Assembly: GCA_002495645.1 (NCBI GenBank)
Contig: DAGF01000011.1
Span: 1,156-23,333, forward strand
Origin: Euryarchaeota archaeon UBA549
Lineage (GTDB): Archaea; Thermoplasmatota; Poseidoniia; Poseidoniales; Poseidoniaceae
Length of the DNA stretch: 22,178 bases
Reading direction: 5' to 3'
The notes under the pieces are model-generated. The model had not been told where the DNA came from, made no database searches, and saw only the letters and a list, made by a program, of their open reading frames with translations. Numbering within the stretch: the first letter of the stretch is position 1; each line of letters opens with the position of its first letter. The position numbers and the translations under genes were made by a program. Below are positions 15,901-21,738 of this stretch, one piece after another.

Positions 15901-17552
15901 TTGGCTACGATCTCTTTTTGGAACCCCCTACGGGTTGGAAAGCTGGTTTCACCAACCTCGGCAGCGAGGCAGGTGCCTCCTCCGGGTCCACCGGGCTCAT
16001 CAACAGCGAAGCCTACCGTGCGGTTGGTTTGGTCTTCACGCCGCCTCAAATCATGACGGCCGCCGGTGCAGAGCGCGTGGTCAAATTGACCGCTTACAGT
16101 CAAACGGAGGAGCAGGAGAAGGCCGTCTTTGAGATTCCCATTCAGGTGATGACCGTTCGTGAACTCTTCATTGACCTTGATTCGTCCATTGGAACCTTGC
16201 GTCCCGACACCAGCATCAGCATGCGCTATTCGTTGGAACACAGAGGCAACGTTGACTTCAACCTCACGCCATCGTTTGAACTCCCCCCCGGTTGGAGCGT
16301 CTCCTCCTCCATGGAGGTCATCGACATGCCGTGGGCGAGCAGCAAAAACTTGCTCTACACGCTTGAGGCTGGAAGCAACGCTCGCACGGGGACCATCAAA
16401 TTCCACCTTGACGACGGCTCGGACCGTTTTACTTGGCAGAAGACCATCAATGTGGAGATCCCTCCTGAACCAACCCTGACCTTTGTTGGTCTTGAACTCC
16501 AAGATGGCACGTCGTTCGGTACACCCCAAGGGGCAGGGTCTCATCCCTCGGGAGAGTCGCTGAAATTCACATGGCTGTTGGGCAACGATGCGGAGACGGT
16601 TTGGAGCCCAAGCGCCAGTCTTCAGTTGGACCCAGGTCTCTTTGGCGAGTGCAATCCTGTTGAACCGGTTGCCATGGGTGCCGTCTCTCCCGTGGTGTGC
16701 AACCTGCTCATCGCAGCCAACATGGCGCCCATGAGCGAACCTTCGTTCACCTTGGTGCTCAACGGCGATGGGGTTGAGCGAACCACGACGGTCGGCCTCC
16801 TCGTTGCGCCCAACGAACAGGTGTCATGGGACATTGGTTCGGTGCCCCTGCTCACCACCGGCCAAGAGCGGCAGGTGACGGTTGAAATCACCAACACAGG
16901 AAACACAGCGCTTCAGCGTCAAGTCTTGGTTGAGGCTCCCTCAAAATGGGTCGCCTCTGTCGACGGGAACGATATTCTCGACCTTGAAGTCGGGCAGTCC
17001 GTTCTGGTTCGTTTGAACATACGGGCCGATATCCCCGGTTCAGCCTCCATCGTCGTGAACTTGGCGCAAAGCACCGCAAGCGACTCCAGTTTCAGTTTCG
17101 TTGCAACCTCAACGGGTGAACCCATCGGCACATCGGGCGAGAGTGGTTTGGATTCGACCCTCGCCGTTGCCCTGCTCGTGGCTATTTTGCTGGTCGCCTT
17201 TGCAACCCTCGGGGTCGGAGCGCTTCGAAGGCGCAGCGACCCGAAGGCAGGGCAAATGGTCGCACCGCTTCCCACGGTGATGCCGAGGCAAGCACCCGCC
17301 GCCGTGACTACTCCAATGCCGGTTGCCACAGCAACCCCGGCCCCATCGGTTGCGACCACGACCCGAAACGGTTCTGGTGCAACCCCTGCACCGATGTGCT
17401 GGGCCTGTCGCCAACCAATCACCACGGCCATGTTGGGTTGTCCCGGTTGTGGGGCGAGGTACCACGCAGACGAGGTCGGCGGTTGCACGGCTTCCTCCAT
17501 CGAAACCTGCGTGAATTGTGGAGGCCCATCCAGTGCCTTTGTTCGGGCCTAA
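12957..17552 (+). CDS. Membrane-anchored subtilisin-like (S8) protease with CARDB/NEW3 stalk and RING-like cytoplasmic tail
   Basis: 1531 residues. The signal peptide (about 1-30) is followed by a roughly 240-residue propeptide region including LMLVVSNDMRFHDVRHELS. The S8 catalytic domain (about 285-560) has Asp299 in VADSGLD, His332 in HSGHGTHVSC, oxyanion Asn438 in AAGNDGPNSG and nucleophile Ser525 in YTGTSMATP, so it should be active. A C-terminal beta sandwich (about 595-720), as in KP-43-type subtilases, precedes a CARDB-like domain (about 741-831, FFNFGNVEAESLPIAFEVNG). NEW3-like Ig modules near 950, 1070 and 1290 form a stalk up to one membrane helix (about 1400-1421) closed by RRR. 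The cytoplasmic tail is Pro/Ala/Thr-rich and ends in a Cys/His cluster: Cys1481, 1484, 1495, 1498, His1503, Cys1510, 1518, 1521, spaced like a RING or treble-clef finger. The enzyme would digest proteins at the cell surface. The zinc tail inside the cell is unusual. Confidence 0.9.
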   Translation: MAGVSNRLTAGVFVLLLVFSTTSSILLPQDTDQDELTTFNPEWVRFDVREGVYNDAMGLLDEGLTAEERAPLAVSTFGTFDAHGLELLRPVPAEYMEPRFDTLMLVVSNDMRFHDVRHELSDLPGLAVREFIAPSGLLVQGTPAALAQAGEHPAVMTAHAVPIGMFLHKDLMDVLLLETGETALQGNLLRMDGWRDDTGPLDTVSLTDDTGVTLSQNLGEVAAEVFDQWRAWDSGRYEGTLDEVDLPTLLRQPSLMQLRPDPAFAAFNDQSRNHMKTNTMTTYFTTDLDGSGQIVGVADSGLDEDHGDYGTRVVGNFDVIGDGSTADKHSGHGTHVSCTVLGDGYRGGYGGVARSAELYFQAMENDNTGNFQSPSLNNLLNTAYNAGARTHTNSWGSSAASEQSKYNSETEDVDDRAHYYDRYYSGTAGLTILFAAGNDGPNSGTVSPPATAKNVISVGNHQNRYNGAPDSMMSGSSRGPTEDGRIKPDLVAPGGYVRSCRAQEATDTGSATWNNNYYLEYTGTSMATPNAAGAAVMVREYLIEIAQRPSPQGALVKALLVLGAQDIGTRDIPNDNEGWGRINLKNSLAPSGGKGIWVDDRSVMSGTGNSKSYPFNISQANGLFKVVLTWSDERGSRFSSAQLVNDLDLEVTAPDGTVYLGNDFSNGRSVTGGARDSVNNLEVVLIDIAATGTWTVKVKDAQHSGSRAQPYALAVVGYGVNDLRPDPLVVPEDFQMDVAIPQVDDPVQLTTSFFNFGNVEAESLPIAFEVNGIEQARNTITLGAGASRVVVWPWTPAAAGATTLSFIVDPDDSIEEIREDNNRHDVQVNVTAPGVKLETATQVITLDSSETTATSWNISLTNTALIPTNASMQTGEVVHLESGQTVSWYIGSTDSNFSMDGQASESITVTLVHPAPPAPGTYRIDLLALDIDNGVDYPLDIDLVVPDLPEAALEFDYQVVPVHPVQPTNMTVRFYNNGNAPIGYDLFLEPPTGWKAGFTNLGSEAGASSGSTGLINSEAYRAVGLVFTPPQIMTAAGAERVVKLTAYSQTEEQEKAVFEIPIQVMTVRELFIDLDSSIGTLRPDTSISMRYSLEHRGNVDFNLTPSFELPPGWSVSSSMEVIDMPWASSKNLLYTLEAGSNARTGTIKFHLDDGSDRFTWQKTINVEIPPEPTLTFVGLELQDGTSFGTPQGAGSHPSGESLKFTWLLGNDAETVWSPSASLQLDPGLFGECNPVEPVAMGAVSPVVCNLLIAANMAPMSEPSFTLVLNGDGVERTTTVGLLVAPNEQVSWDIGSVPLLTTGQERQVTVEITNTGNTALQRQVLVEAPSKWVASVDGNDILDLEVGQSVLVRLNIRADIPGSASIVVNLAQSTASDSSFSFVATSTGEPIGTSGESGLDSTLAVALLVAILLVAFATLGVGALRRRSDPKAGQMVAPLPTVMPRQAPAAVTTPMPVATATPAPSVATTTRNGSGATPAPMCWACRQPITTAMLGCPGCGARYHADEVGGCTASSIETCVNCGGPSSAFVRA

Positions 17553-17562
17553 CCATCGTGCT

Positions 17563-17598
17563 GTTTTGATGCACAAGAAGCATAGGGTTTTGATAGGA
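17563..17598 (+). promoter_or_regulatory. Candidate promoter with GTTTTGAT direct repeat before the NEW3 gene
   Basis: GTTTTGAT occurs twice, at 17563-17570 and 17587-17594, offset by 24 bases. The second copy runs into ATAGGA, which begins 24 bases before ATG 17617, the usual distance of the candidate TATA-like boxes in this window. The first copy could be a regulator site, a second promoter, or chance. Confidence 0.35.
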
Positions 17599-17616
17599 GA
17601 ACACCGAGCGCAAGCC

Positions 17617-20502
17617 ATGAAGCCTACGGCAAGCGAGTTGAAGGCTTCCCGGCGCACGGCACTCTTCCTCGTCGTTGTCATGTGCACGGCTCTTCTTCCT
17701 TTGATGGCGCCAGCCGTGAGCGCAGACGGCGGGCGTGCCGCTTCCATTACGGTGACAGGAATACCCGGCAGCCTTGAGGTCAACCCCGGTGAGGCGGGCG
17801 AATACACGGTCCGTGTTCGAAACACGGGTTCTGACCCCGTCACGGTTCAACTCTCTTCTTCTCAGGAAGCCACCGAAGACTGCAACGGTTTCTCTTCCAC
17901 CGTGACTCAAATTCCAGGCCAAATTGACGGCGGCAGTTATGAGGAGGCTGCCATGAACGTCAGCGTCGCTCAAACGGTGGAAGCCAACACCGCCTGCGAC
18001 ACCACCATCACCGCCACCATCACGGCCGTTGTCGGGGCTCCAACAGCCGAGATTCCCGAACCTTCAACCGATGTCGTGACCACGACTGCAGCCGATGGCT
18101 CGGGCAGTGCCCTCTTTGGCGTCGACCTCACCATCAGTGAATCGGACCGAAGCGTCGAATGGGAAGGCGAAGAGCAAATCGAGTATCGAATTGAGGTGGA
18201 AAACACGGGCCAAAGCAACGCCACGGTCAACCTGGCCGTTAGCCAACTATCTGACAGCGGTTGTGCTTCCGAATCGCTTACCGCCTCCCTCAGTGAAACC
18301 ACGGTCCAACTTGATTCTGAGGATTCGGAGGTTGTTTTCGCGACCGTAGAGGTTCCCAGTGGGGCTGCGGCGAAAACATATTGCTGGGAAGTCACGGGGG
18401 AGGTCGCTAACGATCCGGCGCAGGAAGCCAAGGATACCGTGGACTTTGAATTGGTCATACCCGAACTCAAGGAATGCCTCGTCTCGTTGAGCAAGAGCTC
18501 CGTCAGCGTGAACCCTGGTGACGACACCAAAATAACCGCCACCTACAGCAACGACGGCAACGCCGAGTGGACCGTTTACGCCTCGGCGGTCGGTAGCAAG
18601 TCCTCGTGGGTTCAGGTGGACGGCGCCTCTTCAGGCCTCTTGCCCTATGAAGGCGGCAACGGAGAGCGAGCGTTCGATTTCATTATCTCGCCGGACGATT
18701 CGGTGAATGCCGGCTCGGAAACGGTTGTGCAAATCGTCGGGAAGGATGGCAATAACGGCGCTGTCAAGTGCCAAGTTGAACTCCGCGTGATCGTGGGGCA
18801 ATCCCGAGGGGCCAGCATTTCGCTTGCCACGGGTTTGCTGTCAAACATTGAACCCGGCAGCAACAAATCGACCACCATCACCATCACCAACCAAGGCAAT
18901 GGCCTTGACAACCTTCGTGTTGCATCGTCCATCGCTCCCACCGGTTGGGCGGTCCAACTTGACGCATCAACGGTTTCCGTTGGCTCCAAACACGGCAACG
19001 AAAAAACAGCCACCGTCGGCGTAACCGTGCGTGTGCCCGCCAATGCACTGGCCATCGAGGAGATCATCACCTTCAGCGTCTTGCCAAAATCTGGCGGGAC
19101 GGCTTACGACACGATTGACCTCAGGGTCACCGTCGCTGCGGTCCACGGATTGGACATCGACACGCCAGCGACCGACCAAACCGGCCGTTCCGGCACCGAA
19201 GTTCGTTTCCCCATTGACCTCATCAACGAAGGTAACATCCGAGACACCATCGGCCTCTCTGTTGTTTCCCAGACCGCCAGCCCCGCATGGGGTTCCTCGT
19301 TTGAAAATGAAGACGGGACGCCCATCATTGACATCGACATCGAGCCTCAGTCCACCACGACGGTTTATCTCGTGGTGAGCATTGACGGTGAAGAAGAACT
19401 TGAGAGCAGTCGCCTCACGGTTCGTGTGCGAAACAAGGACGACCCCAACAGCCAAGACGCTGACGGCGACGGCATACCCGACAACCAACGAGAAGGTCAA
19501 TTCCTGGCCGTGCTGTCTGACCGAAACTTCTCCATGGACCTGCGCCTTGAGGGCACCGACACGGCCACCTCCGCTTCGGTGGTGCTCCCTCCAAACGGGC
19601 AGGAGACCATCGGTATGTGGGTTCGAAACACCGGGGATGGCACCGATGATGCCGTGTTCACCCTTGGCGGCCTTGAGGGCATCGCCACACGCTCCATCAC
19701 GGCCTTTGGACTCCCCGTGGAGGGCGAACTCACCGTGCCCAAAGGCTTCGGTATCTGGGACATCAAGAACAGCACCTACCTGCTTCAAGACGATGGCCAA
19801 CCCTACCTGGCCGTGGACAAGGACGCCGCCGAACTCAAGATTCTTCAGCTCGAACTGTCGTTTGACGACTACAGCGCGCAACCCTACGAGGTTTTCGTTG
19901 AACTGACCCTAAGCGTGAATCCCGGCGCACAAACCGGTCAGGGTGGGCTATTGGAAGTCCTCGTCACCAGCGTTTCCAACGCCGCAGACCGCTCGGGTTT
20001 GGTGTCGGTCTCGCTCGAGGTCAGCATCATTCACGAAATTGAATTCACGGAAGCGGGTGCTCGCCAAGAACTGGATGTTGTCTACGGACAACCCGCCGCC
20101 ACCCAAGAAATCAGTATCCTCAACACAGGAAACGTCCGAACCGAAATCCGAGTCTTTACCTCGGAGAACTTGCGAGGATGGTCGGTGGTTCTCGACAGCG
20201 ATAACCCGACGTGCCTTCAGGAAAACAGCGACCTCGTTTGTGATGTCGACGAGGGTGAATTGCTCAACGTGACCGTCACCGTTCGTGCACCTTACGGGGC
20301 TGAGATGGATGACACGTACAAGTTCACGGTGTCAGCAGAACCGACCGAGACCGGTGTCTTGGACCGACAGAACATCGAATTCGCCGCTATCGGCACCGCT
20401 CCTGAAGGCGTGTTTGGCCTCTCCACAACCCAAGTCGCTCAGATGGCGGGCGTCGTCCTCGTGCTCCTCCTCATCGGCGCTGTTTTGAGCCGTCGCCGAT
20501 GA
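17617..20502 (+). CDS. Membrane-anchored surface protein of about seven NEW3-like Ig modules
   Basis: 961 residues. The signal peptide is MKPTASELKASRRTALFLVV onward, with probable cleavage after PAVSA. Seven beta-sandwich modules of 100-170 residues follow, each with the 'V-N-GN/TG' signature of the COG1470/NEW3 group: VRNTGSDPVTV, VENTGQSNATV, YSNDGNAEWTV, ITNQGNGLDNL, LINEGNIRDTI, VRNTGDGTDDA and ILNTGNVRTEI. The fifth ends with a calcium-type loop DDPNSQDADGDGIPDN. Paired cysteines in modules 1-3 and 7 suggest disulfides. A C-terminal membrane helix (VAQMAGVVLVLLLIGAVL) is closed by SRRR with no tail, unlike the PKD protein and the subtilase. I chose ATG 17617 because the longer in-frame starts at 17518 and 17569 would overlap the subtilase gene or put a basic, non-signal head before the signal peptide. 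The role is probably structural or adhesive in the envelope. It lacks catalytic motifs. Confidence 0.85.
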   Translation: MKPTASELKASRRTALFLVVVMCTALLPLMAPAVSADGGRAASITVTGIPGSLEVNPGEAGEYTVRVRNTGSDPVTVQLSSSQEATEDCNGFSSTVTQIPGQIDGGSYEEAAMNVSVAQTVEANTACDTTITATITAVVGAPTAEIPEPSTDVVTTTAADGSGSALFGVDLTISESDRSVEWEGEEQIEYRIEVENTGQSNATVNLAVSQLSDSGCASESLTASLSETTVQLDSEDSEVVFATVEVPSGAAAKTYCWEVTGEVANDPAQEAKDTVDFELVIPELKECLVSLSKSSVSVNPGDDTKITATYSNDGNAEWTVYASAVGSKSSWVQVDGASSGLLPYEGGNGERAFDFIISPDDSVNAGSETVVQIVGKDGNNGAVKCQVELRVIVGQSRGASISLATGLLSNIEPGSNKSTTITITNQGNGLDNLRVASSIAPTGWAVQLDASTVSVGSKHGNEKTATVGVTVRVPANALAIEEIITFSVLPKSGGTAYDTIDLRVTVAAVHGLDIDTPATDQTGRSGTEVRFPIDLINEGNIRDTIGLSVVSQTASPAWGSSFENEDGTPIIDIDIEPQSTTTVYLVVSIDGEEELESSRLTVRVRNKDDPNSQDADGDGIPDNQREGQFLAVLSDRNFSMDLRLEGTDTATSASVVLPPNGQETIGMWVRNTGDGTDDAVFTLGGLEGIATRSITAFGLPVEGELTVPKGFGIWDIKNSTYLLQDDGQPYLAVDKDAAELKILQLELSFDDYSAQPYEVFVELTLSVNPGAQTGQGGLLEVLVTSVSNAADRSGLVSVSLEVSIIHEIEFTEAGARQELDVVYGQPAATQEISILNTGNVRTEIRVFTSENLRGWSVVLDSDNPTCLQENSDLVCDVDEGELLNVTVTVRAPYGAEMDDTYKFTVSAEPTETGVLDRQNIEFAAIGTAPEGVFGLSTTQVAQMAGVVLVLLLIGAVLSRRR

Positions 20503-20599
20503 GCCTGTGGGCCTTTGATGGTCTTCAACAAAAACGGGGCCCTGCGGCCACATGAGATGGTGCTTGACGACCCCTTGCGCACACAGTCTGTTGACAACG

Positions 20600-20617
20600 C
20601 TTATTGAGGGGCCTCAA
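20600..20617 (+). promoter_or_regulatory. Candidate nuo operon promoter with overlapping palindrome
   Basis: The 159 bases between the NEW3 gene and nuoA contain CTTATTGAGG, a TATA-like element similar to the one before the PRC-barrel gene. It overlaps the palindrome TTGAGGGGCCTCAA (20604-20617), a possible regulator-binding site. If this is the TATA box, transcription would begin near 20628, exactly where the leader hairpin begins. I see no other gene in the gap. Confidence 0.35.
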
Positions 20618-20628
20618 GTCGCTTAGAG

Positions 20629-20650
20629 CAGAGAGCGTATGCGTTCTCTG
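20629..20650 (+). promoter_or_regulatory. Stem-loop at the predicted 5' end of the nuo message
   Basis: CAGAGAGCG (20629-20637) pairs with CGTTCTCTG (20642-20650) around a TATG loop, giving nine pairs with one G-T wobble. The GGGTGAA ribosome binding site of nuoA follows at once. Folding could hide or expose that site or protect the 5' end. The pairing is read directly from the sequence; its role is inferred. Confidence 0.45.
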
Positions 20651-20661
20651 TGGGTGAACCT

Positions 20662-21132
20662 ATGTCGGGACTTGAATCCGTGCCAAGCGCTTACCTCTCC
20701 ATCGGATTTTTGACCGTTGTCGGCATCATCATGCCACTGACCAACTTCCTCATCACGTGGGTGGTCCGGCCCAAGGTGGATCCGGCCCGCCCCCACATCA
20801 CACGCTCCTACCTGTTGGAGGGCTATGAGCGCGACCACAGCCTCTACCCTCGTCGCCTAACCACCTTTGAGTGCGGTAGCGAACCCGTGGGAGAGGCGAT
20901 GATTCAATTCCACTTCCAGTATTACTGGTACGCCATCATCTTCCTCGTCTTCGATGTGGCCTTCATGTTCCTGGTGCTTGGCGGCATGGTGACCGCCGAC
21001 GCTACAAGCGTTGACGGAACGACCACGATCGAAGCTGCGGAATCCGCTCTGATGACGCTCGGTATTTTCTTTGCCACCATGTCCCTCGGGGTGTGGTACG
21101 TGTTCCGTAAGCGAGGTCGCATTTACATCTGA
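20662..21132 (+). CDS. nuoA: NADH-quinone oxidoreductase subunit A (complex I, NuoA)
   Basis: A 156-residue membrane subunit of the proton-pumping arm of complex I, equivalent to mitochondrial ND3. Three membrane helices are visible (about 11-35, 88-110, 130-148). The family signature is FECGSEPVGEAMIQFHFQYY (69-88) followed by FLVFDVAFMFL. The loop before it (37-68) is longer than in most NuoA proteins. The conserved acidic pair in the second helix is incomplete: Asp98 is present, but the next acidic position, glutamate in most homologues (E. coli FDVE), is Ala100 here. ATG 20662 was chosen over the in-frame GTG 20650 because GGGTGAA at 20652-20658 is then a ribosome binding site at correct spacing and the GTG is the last base pair of the leader hairpin. 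The gene is first of nuoA-B-C. The electron donor is unknown. Confidence 0.93.
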   Translation: MSGLESVPSAYLSIGFLTVVGIIMPLTNFLITWVVRPKVDPARPHITRSYLLEGYERDHSLYPRRLTTFECGSEPVGEAMIQFHFQYYWYAIIFLVFDVAFMFLVLGGMVTADATSVDGTTTIEAAESALMTLGIFFATMSLGVWYVFRKRGRIYI

Positions 21133-21137
21133 GGTGA
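21130..21137 (+). promoter_or_regulatory. Stop codon fused to the nuoB Shine-Dalgarno site
   Basis: TGAGGTGA holds the nuoA stop (TGA 21130-21132) and the GAGGTGA binding site 5 bases before ATG 21143. It decides the nuoB start against upstream in-frame codons inside nuoA and implies coupled translation. Confidence 0.75.
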
Positions 21138-21142
21138 TTCAA

Positions 21143-21736
21143 ATGGCAGGACAAGACGAAAACTACGCTGCATTCAACAGTCGAGCCCTCGTTGAAATGG
21201 TGGGCGATGTCACCGACGAGGCGCTCAAAGCCACGAAAATCAAACAATTCCTGAGCGTTCTCGCCGGACGATACTTCAACTGGGCAGGCCGAAAATCCCT
21301 GTTCACACTCCACTTGGGCATCAAGTGCTGCGCTATCGAGATGGCGGCTGCTGCAACGCCTCGCTTTGACGGCGACCGCTTCGGTGTGCTGTTCCGCTCA
21401 TCACCTCGCCAATCCGATGTGTTGCTGGTCAACGGCCCCATCAGCAAAAAGTTCGCTGACAAAATCGTCCGTCTGTGGGAACAAATGCCCGAGCCCAAGT
21501 ACTGCATCGCCATGGGCGAGTGCGCCATTTCTGGCGGCCCTTACTTCCAATCCTACAACATCCTCGAAGGCGTTGACACCGTTATTCCGGTGGACGTATA
21601 CATCCCCGGCTGCCCGCCCCGGCCCGAAGCCCTCATCGACGGTTTCGGCTTGCTTCGTGAGAAGATCATCCGCATCGGTGCAGCCCCTAGCAGTGGTCGC
21701 AAGGGCGACAAGCCCATCATCGTCGGGGAGGACTGA
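21143..21736 (+). CDS. nuoB: NADH-quinone oxidoreductase subunit B (complex I, NuoB, N2 cluster)
   Basis: A 197-residue peripheral-arm subunit that holds iron-sulfur cluster N2, the last electron carrier before quinone. The 4Fe-4S ligands are all present: adjacent Cys62-Cys63 in GIKCCAIEMA, Cys127 in MGECAISGG, and Cys157 in YIPGCPPRPEAL. The SSPRQSDVLLVNGP and VPVDVYIPGC blocks are typical, and residues 1-45 form the usual amphipathic N-terminal region. The length fits NuoB/FpoB. In archaea this subunit can also belong to an F420H2- or ferredoxin-oxidising enzyme (Fpo/Fqo type), which the sequence seen here cannot exclude. The start at 21143 is set by the ribosome binding site overlapping the nuoA stop. 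Two bases separate its stop from the nuoC ATG. Confidence 0.95.
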   Translation: MAGQDENYAAFNSRALVEMVGDVTDEALKATKIKQFLSVLAGRYFNWAGRKSLFTLHLGIKCCAIEMAAAATPRFDGDRFGVLFRSSPRQSDVLLVNGPISKKFADKIVRLWEQMPEPKYCIAMGECAISGGPYFQSYNILEGVDTVIPVDVYIPGCPPRPEALIDGFGLLREKIIRIGAAPSSGRKGDKPIIVGED

Positions 21737-21738
21737 AC

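Noticed and set aside
15735..16544. Open frame of 269 codons antisense to the subtilase stalk; similar ones at 11461-12243 and 18967-19881
   Set aside because: They lie inside confident genes and their products show no domain or start signal, so they are shadows of biased codon use.
17518..17616. Upstream in-frame start for the NEW3 protein, overlapping the subtilase gene
   Set aside because: The extra 33 residues are basic and His-rich and would precede the signal peptide. ATG 17617 gives a normal signal peptide and a promoter-like box at the right distance.
21071..21142. Longer nuoB frame starting inside nuoA
   Set aside because: GAGGTGA directly before ATG 21143 and the usual NuoB length support the shorter form; the extension is a shadow of nuoA.
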